A DNA stretch of 5,912 nucleotides from Elusimicrobiota bacterium (GTDB lineage: Bacteria; Elusimicrobiota; Elusimicrobia; UBA1565; UBA9628): contig JAMPYD010000138.1 of the NCBI GenBank assembly GCA_023700845.1, positions 1-5,912 of the forward strand. The letters run 5' to 3'. The translations under genes and the position numbers were made by a program. The notes below the pieces were generated by a model that was not told the origin of the DNA, did not search any database, and worked only from the letters and a program-made list of their open reading frames with translations. This document shows, in pieces, positions 1-4,811 of the stretch (position 1 is the first letter of the stretch; every line of letters starts with the position of its first letter).

Positions 1-270
1 CGGGGCCTGCCCGAGGCGAAGGCCGCGCAGATCTCCGCCGCCGCCCGCGCGGGCCGTCTCGACGCCCCGAAGGCGGAGGACGGCGCGCAGGCCGAGTCGG
101 CGCTTCGCGGCATGATCCGCATGAGCCTGACCGACGGCGTCGTGACCGAGGCCGAGCGCGCGGCGCTGCACGACTTCGGCGCCCGCTTCGCCCTGCGCCC
201 CGACGACATCACGGCGATGATCGTCGAGGAGCGCGAGGCGATGGTCCGCTCCGTGCGCGGCGTCTCCTGA
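1..270 (+). CDS. TerB-like domain protein, C-terminal part (5' end outside window)
   Basis: The frame is open from base 1 to a TGA at 268-270 and gives 89 residues of a protein whose start lies left of the window. Visible residues 32-76 form an amphipathic helical stretch (ALRGMIRMSLTDGVVTEAER, then HDFGARFALRPDDI) with the spacing and the acidic D-G-x-V-T-E-x-E turn typical of TerB/DjlA-like domains. That family is a helical bundle found in tellurite-resistance TerB and in many proteins acting near membranes; its biochemical role is mostly unknown. The preceding residues (about 1-31) are Ala- and charge-rich and look like a linker, so the TerB-like unit is probably the C-terminal domain of a larger protein. 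The gene ends 70 bp before the SPFH gene on the same strand, which has its own promoter. The family call rests on pattern recognition of a short fragment; some other small helical domain is possible. Confidence 0.6.
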   Translation, partial: RGLPEAKAAQISAAARAGRLDAPKAEDGAQAESALRGMIRMSLTDGVVTEAERAALHDFGARFALRPDDITAMIVEEREAMVRSVRGVS

Positions 271-286
271 CGCCGTCCGGAAAGGG

Positions 287-315
287 TTGACAGGGTCCGG
301 CGCGGAGGGTATAGT
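287..315 (+). promoter_or_regulatory. sigma70-type promoter of the SPFH gene
   Basis: A perfect -35 hexamer TTGACA (287-292) is followed, after an optimal 17-bp spacer, by a -10 hexamer TATAGT (310-315), one mismatch from consensus. In such GC-rich DNA this is unlikely by chance. Transcription would begin near 322, leaving a leader of only about 20 bases that contains little more than the ribosome binding site. The promoter lies just after the stop of the TerB-like gene, so the SPFH gene can be expressed independently of it. Confidence 0.8.
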
Positions 316-324
316 AACGATTCC

Positions 325-330
325 GGAGGA
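325..330 (+). promoter_or_regulatory. Shine-Dalgarno site fixing the SPFH start
   Basis: GGAGGA ends 10 bases before the ATG at 341, a slightly long but workable distance. It decides the start: the in-frame TTG at 287 is part of the -35 box, lies upstream of the expected transcription start, and would add 18 residues unlike this family's N-terminus. Confidence 0.75.
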
Positions 331-340
331 TATACCCGAC

Positions 341-1321
341 ATGGCATTAATCGACCGAGTCAAATACGACGGCCCCGCCAACGTCCTCGTCTGGCGCCAT
401 CCTCCGGACGACCTCAGCTGGGGCACCCAGGTCATCGTCAACCAGGCCCAGGAGGCCATCTTCTTCAAGGGCGGCCAGGCGCTCGACGTCCTCGGCCCCG
501 GCACCCACACCCTGCGCACGGCGAACATCCCGTTCCTGCGCACCTTGATCAAGGTCCCTTTCGGGGGCGAGACCCCGTTCGCGGCCGAGATCTACTACGT
601 CAACAAGGCGGTCAACCTCGACGTGAAATGGGGCACCAACAGCCCCATCCCCGTCCTCGACCCCAAGTTCAACGTCTTCCTGCCCGTGCGGGCGTTCGGC
701 CAGTTCGGGATCCAGATCGCGGATTCGAAGGCGTTCGTGACCCAGCTCTCGGCGACGAACCCGCAGTTCTCGACCGACCAGCTGTCGAACTACTTCCGCG
801 GCGTCCTGCTGACGAAGGCCAAGGACTACATCGCGGAGACGATCGTCAAGGAGAAGATCAACCTCCTGGAGATCGCCGCCCACCTCGAGGAGATGTCCGG
901 CGCGCTGCAGGCCAAGCTCGCCCAGGACTTCGCGACGTACGGCGTGAAGCTCGTGAACTTCTACCTCAACTCGGTGGACGTCCCCGAGGACGACGACACC
1001 GTCGTCCGCCTCAAGAAGGCCCTCGCCGACAAGGCCGAGCTCGACATCCTCGGCGACAAGTACCAGCAGAAGCGCACGCTCGACGTCATGGAAAAGGCCG
1101 CCGGCAACGAGGGCGGCGGAGCGGGCGCGGGCATCGGCATGGGCATGGGCATGGGCGCCGGCCTGGGCATGGGCCAGATGATGGGCCAGGCCATGGGCGG
1201 CCAGCCGATCGGCGGCGCGGCCGCCGGAAGCCCCGCGGGCGCGAAGTTCTGCGCGGCCTGCGGCAAGCCCCTCTCCGCGGGCGCGAAGTTCTGCGCCGAG
1301 TGCGGCGGAAAAGTCGGCTGA
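341..1321 (+). CDS. SPFH-domain protein of YdjI type with C-terminal zinc ribbon
   Basis: This 326-residue protein resembles the SPFH proteins annotated as YdjI or 'virion core protein' type. The N-terminus (ALIDRVKYDGPANVLVWRHP, then GTQVIVNQAQEAIFFKGGQ, GPGTHTL and TANIPFL) matches the conserved opening of that family. The SPFH fold spans roughly residues 25-190, and a helical, probably coiled region runs to about 250. Residues 258-296 are a Gly/Met/Ala linker. The end is a zinc ribbon with Cys304, Cys307, Cys318 and Cys321 (C-x2-C-x10-C-x2-C). There is no transmembrane helix or signal peptide, so it is probably cytoplasmic and may attach peripherally to the membrane. In Bacillus subtilis, YdjI is encoded beside pspA and acts with it at the stressed membrane; a similar scaffold role here is inference. 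The length is close to YdjI. The start is ATG 341, supported by the GGAGGA site and promoter. The gene is transcribed alone and ends in a strong terminator. The family call is firm, the role is not. Confidence 0.9.
   Translation: MALIDRVKYDGPANVLVWRHPPDDLSWGTQVIVNQAQEAIFFKGGQALDVLGPGTHTLRTANIPFLRTLIKVPFGGETPFAAEIYYVNKAVNLDVKWGTNSPIPVLDPKFNVFLPVRAFGQFGIQIADSKAFVTQLSATNPQFSTDQLSNYFRGVLLTKAKDYIAETIVKEKINLLEIAAHLEEMSGALQAKLAQDFATYGVKLVNFYLNSVDVPEDDDTVVRLKKALADKAELDILGDKYQQKRTLDVMEKAAGNEGGGAGAGIGMGMGMGAGLGMGQMMGQAMGGQPIGGAAAGSPAGAKFCAACGKPLSAGAKFCAECGGKVG
1129..1203 (+). repeat. GGGCAT-type microsatellite encoding the Gly-Met linker
   Basis: Imperfect hexamers of the form GGCATG/GGGCAT recur here, with three almost exact tandem copies around 1136-1155 and degenerate copies beyond. 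They encode the G-M-G-M-G-M linker between the SPFH part and the zinc ribbon. Such tracts can gain or lose 6-bp units without breaking the frame, so linker length may vary between strains. Confidence 0.7.
1233..1296 (+). repeat. Direct repeat duplicating the zinc-ribbon half-site
   Basis: An identical 22-bp segment occurs at 1233-1254 and again at 1275-1296, a period of 42 bp or 14 codons. Each copy encodes AGAKFCA at the start of one Cys pair; similarity continues into the following codons (CGK versus CGG). The two knuckles of the zinc ribbon therefore look like products of a recent tandem duplication, or of gene conversion between the halves. Confidence 0.8.
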
Positions 1322-1342
1322 AGCCTTCGACGTTCCGCTGAG

Positions 1343-1389
1343 TCATCCCCGATCTTCCACCGGTGGAATTTTGGGGATGATTCTTTTTT
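1343..1389 (+). terminator. Rho-independent terminator of the SPFH gene
   Basis: TCATCCCC (1343-1350) pairs with GGGGATGA (1373-1380). Inside it, the perfect palindrome TTCCACCGGTGGAA (1355-1368) extends the stem past a small internal loop and closes with a CCGG tetraloop. The run TTCTTTTTT (1381-1389) follows directly. It begins 21 bases after the SPFH stop. The run of T lies only on the right side, so it should work for rightward transcription only. Confidence 0.9.
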
Positions 1390-1398
1390 GGGATCCCG

Positions 1399-1420
1399 GA
1401 ACTCGCACCGGTGCGAGTTC
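1399..1420. repeat. Perfect 22-bp palindrome in the convergent intergenic region
   Basis: GAACTCGCACC (1399-1409) is followed directly by its exact reverse complement (1410-1420). As RNA it can form a 9-bp stem with a CCGG loop. It lies 7 bp beyond the stop of the leftward metallophosphoesterase gene, so it may stabilise or end that mRNA, but no T-rich run follows it on the - strand. A dyad-symmetric protein-binding site is the alternative. Confidence 0.75.
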
Positions 1421-1427
1421 GTTCGAG

Positions 1428-2510
1428 TCAGGGTTTGACGGGAGGGAGAACGAAAGGGGCGCCCTTGTAGGGTACGACCGTTTCCACGAGCCCGGAGGGC
1501 GTCACGGCGACGTTCAGCGTGTGCGCGAAGCGCTTCTTCGGGTAGCCGGGGGGGAGCGGGTACAGCGGCGAGCCGCCGCCGCCGGAGATGATGTAGCGCA
1601 CGCCGCGATGATCCGCGGCCCAGAACGCGTGGATGTGGCCCATGTACACGGCTTTGACGCCGCCGGCGGTCACGATGTCCTCGAACTCCGTTGATCCGTC
1701 CTGGAAGTAGTTGGTGAAGAAGTCCCGCAGGTAGCCCTTCTGCTCGTCCTGCGCGCCCTTGTCGGCGGACCACTCCTCGAGCGCCCCGACTTCCTTGAGA
1801 GGCGTGATCGACTTGATGTAGTCGGGGGGCACGTGCGTGAAGATCACCTTCGGGCCCGGCACGGCGAGGGCCGCCTTGAGCCAGGCGAGCTGGGAGCCCG
1901 TGACCTTGCGGTCCGAGGAGTCGAGGCTGACGAAGCGCCAGCCTGCCCGGTCGAAGTAGTAGTCGCGCGGACCGAAGACGGCGTCATAAAGATTCTTGTC
2001 GGCGTCGCCGTTCGGCCGCGAGCGGTCGTGGTTGCCCGCGCAGCGCAGCAGGGGCTTGATCGCCTCCTTCTCGACGACGGCGATGTGCTCCCGGTACTGC
2101 TCGGCCTCGCCCTCGCTGACGAAGTCGCCGAGCTGGAAGACGAAGTCCGTCCCCGCGGCCTGGAGCGCGCGCCACTGGTTGACGAAGGCGGCCTTCTCCG
2201 GGCTGAAGATGCGCTCCCACCAGAAGCGGCCGTGCTCGACGTCGCCGATCACGCCGAAGGCGAAGGGTTCCCGATCAGCGCGCGGCGTCAGACGCGCGAG
2301 CATCGCCTCGTTGCCGACGCGGGCCTTGGCCTGGGCGAGGTCCGGCGGCACGGCCGTCGGCGGCTTCTTCTTGGCGGCCTCGACGGCGGCCGGGGCCTTC
2401 GGCGCGGGCGGCATAGTCAGGGCGGCGGGGGAGGACCGGTCGAAGAAGGGGTCCGGCGCCGAGGCGGCGGCGCCGAGAGGGAGCAGAACGGCGGCGACGA
2501 GATATTTCAT
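1428..2510 (-). CDS. Exported calcineurin-like metallophosphoesterase
   Basis: This 360-residue protein begins with a short signal peptide: MKY, a hydrophobic stretch (LVAAVLLPLGAA) and an ASA site, so cleavage after residue 18 is likely and the enzyme should act in the periplasm or outside. Residues 25-56 are a Pro/Ala/Lys linker. The catalytic domain (about 83-355) shows the two-metal phosphoesterase motifs in order: GDVEH (D90, H93), LGD (D129), GNHD (159-162), a THVPP histidine (H226) and GHIH (291-294). It should hydrolyse phosphomono- or diesters; the substrate is unknown. Motif I lacks the usual DxH spacing (D-V-E-H). Its ATG overlaps the stop of the upstream AsmA-like gene as ATGA, with only a weak AAGAG site before it, so translation is probably coupled. 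It is the last gene of the leftward operon. The superfamily is secure; the specific activity is open. Confidence 0.92.
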   Translation of the reverse strand: MKYLVAAVLLPLGAAASAPDPFFDRSSPAALTMPPAPKAPAAVEAAKKKPPTAVPPDLAQAKARVGNEAMLARLTPRADREPFAFGVIGDVEHGRFWWERIFSPEKAAFVNQWRALQAAGTDFVFQLGDFVSEGEAEQYREHIAVVEKEAIKPLLRCAGNHDRSRPNGDADKNLYDAVFGPRDYYFDRAGWRFVSLDSSDRKVTGSQLAWLKAALAVPGPKVIFTHVPPDYIKSITPLKEVGALEEWSADKGAQDEQKGYLRDFFTNYFQDGSTEFEDIVTAGGVKAVYMGHIHAFWAADHRGVRYIISGGGGSPLYPLPPGYPKKRFAHTLNVAVTPSGLVETVVPYKGAPFVLPPVKP

Positions 2511-4264
2511 CTCTTGAAGAGCTTATCAAGTCCTCGGCCGCCGAGGGCCTTGCCGACCGCGTCCTGGAGCTGTTTATTCAGGGCCCCCTTCTGGGCGTCG
2601 AGCGGGCCCAGGAGCTTGCCCGCCAGGCCGTCGACCGACGCGCGCGCGTCCTTCGTCTTGTCGCCGTAGAGGGCGGCGAGCTTGGCCTCGAGGACCTTTT
2701 TCTGCGCCTCGAGCTGGCCGGAGACGGCCTTGCGCATCGCGGCGGCGACGACCTCGCCGGCGTTGGAGGAGAACGCGAGCTTGAGGTCGTCCTCGCGGCC
2801 GGAGATTCCGATGCGGACGTTGAAGCTCGTCAGCGACTTGAGCGCGTCGCTCACGAGCGCGCCCGCCGTTCCGGTCAGCGACACCTTCGGTTCGAGGACG
2901 ACGCCGGAGGCCTCGACGAGCACCTCGCCCGTCCACTCGTCGCCGGTCGACGCGAGGCGGCCTTTCACCTTCGCCGTGCCCGCGGCGAGCGCGCCGCCGA
3001 CCTCGCCGTCGCCGAGCGACGTCCCGGCCAAAGAGAAGCCCGAGCCGGAGAAGTCCACCGTCACGCCGACCGGATCGTTCTGCTGGTCGAGGCGGCCGCC
3101 CAAGGTCACGGCCGGGCCGGACGCGGACTTGCCGGCCAAGGTCAGGGTCGCGGGCTTGCCGTAAAGCTTCGGATTAGAGGTTGCGCCGTTTAGAATGCCA
3201 TGGATGTCGAGCGCGCCGCCCGTCACCCCGTCGAGCGTGCCCGTGATCTTCGCGTTCTCGAGCAGGTACTGCGGATAGGCGTGGGCGCGGGGGAACTCGA
3301 CGTTGACCCCGGCGCGCCGCTCGGGCGGCGGCGGGTTGGCGGCCTTGCGCGCGGCGGCCTTCTCCCGAGCGAGGCGCATCCACTTCATCGCCGTCGCCAG
3401 GCGCGAGGCGGTCTGCGCGCCGAGCAGGCGCTTGGCCAGGTCCTGGGAGTCGAGCGTGGGCAGTCCCGCGGCGGCGAGCAGGCCGTTGAGGTCCTGCTTG
3501 CGGAGATCGTCGGCCTCCTTCATGAGGGACTGGGCCTCGGCGATGTCCTTCTGCGCCTGGGCCTTCTGCGCGTCCACGCGGGCGATCAGGGCCTTGATCC
3601 GCTTCTGCGCGTCCGCGGCGGCCGCGGCCTTCTTGAAGACGTCGTTGCCGCCGATGGACTTGAGCGAGTCGGCGATGTCCTTGGCTTCCGTCTCGATCGC
3701 CTTGGCCTCCTCGGCCTTGCCCTTCCAGCGGTCCTCGATCTCCTTCGCCTTGGCCTTGGCCTCGTCGAGCTTCTTGAGGCCCTGGAGCTTGGCCGCGTCC
3801 ACCTCGCCGACGGCGTTGGCCTTGACCTCGATCGCGGCGGACGCCGCGGGGGCGATCCGGCGGCGGATGGCGGCGGTCAGCGCGGACGGCGGCGGCGGGT
3901 TGCGGATCGCGCCGCTCGTCTTGCGCGCCGTGCCCAGGCGCAGGCCCTCGAGCGCGGCCTCGCGCACGACGCCCTTGCCGCGCACGGCGGCCGACGTGTC
4001 GAGCGAGAAGGCGATGCGGGAGAGCTCGACGAGGTTCTTCATAGGTTCGTCCCGGTCGGCGACGGCGACGCCCTTGATCTCGAGCGTGCCCTTGAGCCAC
4101 TTCGACCGCACCGAGCCGATCTCGACCTTCGCTCCGGCCGCGGCCTCGCCGCCCGCGATCAGGCCGCGCTTGAGGAGCGGATCGAAGAAGAAAAAGACGA
4201 AGGCCCAGAGAAGCAGGACGGCGCCGAGCGTTCCCAGGACGGGGCCCTTCTTGACCCAGCTCAT
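2507..4264 (-). CDS. TIGR03545-like, AsmA-like membrane-anchored protein with coiled coil
   Basis: This 585-residue protein has one N-terminal membrane span (about residues 8-28, ending in AFVFFFFDP) after a short basic N-terminus, so most of it should lie in the periplasm. Residues 40-120 look like the beta-rich start of AsmA-type proteins (VEIGSVRSKWLKGTLEIKGVAVAD). An Ala/Lys/Glu-rich coiled coil covers about 155-305 and is flanked on both sides by NPPPP (122-126 and 310-314). A second beta-rich part (about 318-500, starting GVNVEFPRAHAYPQYLLENAKITGTL) follows, and another helical stretch (505-580) ends the protein. Architecture and its partner gene suggest the uncharacterised TIGR03545 family; AsmA-like proteins often concern lipid transport or outer-membrane assembly, but that role here is inference. 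The start is ATG 4264, overlapping the preceding stop as ATGA with AGGAG 8 bases before it. A GTG at 4312 would add 16 polar residues inside the preceding gene and is rejected. The stop overlaps the next gene's ATG in the same way. Confidence 0.75.
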   Translation of the reverse strand: MSWVKKGPVLGTLGAVLLLWAFVFFFFDPLLKRGLIAGGEAAAGAKVEIGSVRSKWLKGTLEIKGVAVADRDEPMKNLVELSRIAFSLDTSAAVRGKGVVREAALEGLRLGTARKTSGAIRNPPPPSALTAAIRRRIAPAASAAIEVKANAVGEVDAAKLQGLKKLDEAKAKAKEIEDRWKGKAEEAKAIETEAKDIADSLKSIGGNDVFKKAAAAADAQKRIKALIARVDAQKAQAQKDIAEAQSLMKEADDLRKQDLNGLLAAAGLPTLDSQDLAKRLLGAQTASRLATAMKWMRLAREKAAARKAANPPPPERRAGVNVEFPRAHAYPQYLLENAKITGTLDGVTGGALDIHGILNGATSNPKLYGKPATLTLAGKSASGPAVTLGGRLDQQNDPVGVTVDFSGSGFSLAGTSLGDGEVGGALAAGTAKVKGRLASTGDEWTGEVLVEASGVVLEPKVSLTGTAGALVSDALKSLTSFNVRIGISGREDDLKLAFSSNAGEVVAAAMRKAVSGQLEAQKKVLEAKLAALYGDKTKDARASVDGLAGKLLGPLDAQKGALNKQLQDAVGKALGGRGLDKLFKR

Positions 4265-4773
4265 CGCGTCCACTCCTGGTACAGCCGGATCATCCACAGG
4301 CCCTTGAGCCACTGCACGACCTTCAGGCGCTCGACCTTCGCGGCGAGGTTCGCGGCGTACCAGGCGACGAAGCGCAGGAAGAAGAAGTACAGCGGGGCGA
4401 AGAGGGCGAGGCCGAGGACGAGGTTGCCCAGCACCACGGTGTTGTTGAAGCGCGTCAGCGGGACGACCGGCAGGTCGTACAGGGCGGTCCAGAGGCCGGC
4501 GAGCGCGGGGGCCTTGAGCAGGGACAGGCCGATCCGGTGGGCGAGGCCGTCGACGGCGTAGCCGATCGGCGTGAAGAAGGTCGCCGCGAGCAGGGCCAGG
4601 CCCTTGTTGAGGCGCAGCGCGAAGAACAGGAGGAGGAACACGACGGCGAAGAGGTTTCCCTTCGGGATCAGGCCCATCGCGGCGCCCAGGGCGAAGCCGG
4701 CGGCGAGGTGGCGGGGGTCCGAGCCGCCGTGAAGCGCGGCGAAGAGGTCCTTGAGCAGGCGCAGCGGATTCAT
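4261..4773 (-). CDS. TIGR03546-like small polytopic membrane protein
   Basis: This 170-residue protein is strongly hydrophobic. It has a Gly/Ala-rich hydrophobic stretch at about 22-36 (AAGFALGAAMGLIPKGN), a second at 40-54 (FAVVFLLLFFALRL), a third at about 58-72 (GLALLAATFFTPIG) and a fourth at 112-135 (VVLGNLVLGLALFAPLYFFF). It ends in a basic, amphipathic tail. The GLIPKGN and FFTPIG motifs recall the DUF2062 type of inner-membrane protein. Together with the downstream coiled-coil AsmA-like gene it matches the TIGR03546/TIGR03545 pair, whose function is unknown. The ATG at 4773 is preceded only by a distant GGAG, so initiation may be modest. The stop forms ATGA with the start of the next gene, making coupled synthesis likely and suggesting a complex in the inner membrane. 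No catalytic motif is visible. The family call is from memory of the family's pattern, not a search. Confidence 0.75.
   Translation of the reverse strand: MNPLRLLKDLFAALHGGSDPRHLAAGFALGAAMGLIPKGNLFAVVFLLLFFALRLNKGLALLAATFFTPIGYAVDGLAHRIGLSLLKAPALAGLWTALYDLPVVPLTRFNNTVVLGNLVLGLALFAPLYFFFLRFVAWYAANLAAKVERLKVVQWLKGLWMIRLYQEWTR
4273..4277 (-). promoter_or_regulatory. Ribosome binding site deciding the start of the AsmA-like gene
   Basis: AGGAG on the - strand lies 8 bases before the ATG at 4264, within the last codons of the preceding gene. It supports reinitiation at the ATGA overlap over the upstream GTG at 4312, which would give an N-terminus (AQGPVDDPAV) that interrupts the expected short basic lead into the membrane span. 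Confidence 0.7.
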
Positions 4774-4811
4774 CGCGCCTATCTTACTCCATCGGGCCCG
4801 GCCCTGTCAGG

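Noticed and set aside
1129..1203. The GGGCAT repeats as a CRISPR or other non-coding array.
   Set aside because: The repeats are 6 bp, have no spacers and lie in frame within the SPFH gene.
1390..1397. GGGATCCC palindrome just after the terminator's T run.
   Set aside because: An 8-bp dyad is too short to stand out, with no second copy nearby.
4265..4312. GTG at 4312 as the start of the AsmA-like protein.
   Set aside because: It adds 16 residues inside the preceding gene; ATG 4264 has a good AGGAG site and forms an ATGA overlap like the next junction.
3200..4561. A 453-codon open frame on the + strand, and several other long antisense frames (for example 628-1341, 1833-2669, 3303-4307).
   Set aside because: They lie opposite or out of frame with well-supported genes. 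Their products are Arg/Ala/Gly/Pro-rich and without domain patterns, as expected when stop codons are rare in GC-rich DNA.
4794..4804. GC-rich inverted repeat GGGCCCGGCCC between the peptidase-like gene and the membrane-protein gene, as a terminator.
   Set aside because: The stem is only about 4 bp once a loop is allowed, and no T-rich run follows on either strand.
4774..4810. A possible leftward promoter before the small membrane protein gene: CTGACA (4810-4805), 18 bp, TAAGAT (4786-4781).
   Set aside because: Both boxes are imperfect and the start would fall almost at the ATG, leaving no leader for the GGAG site. Read-through from the gene 38 bp upstream is as likely.
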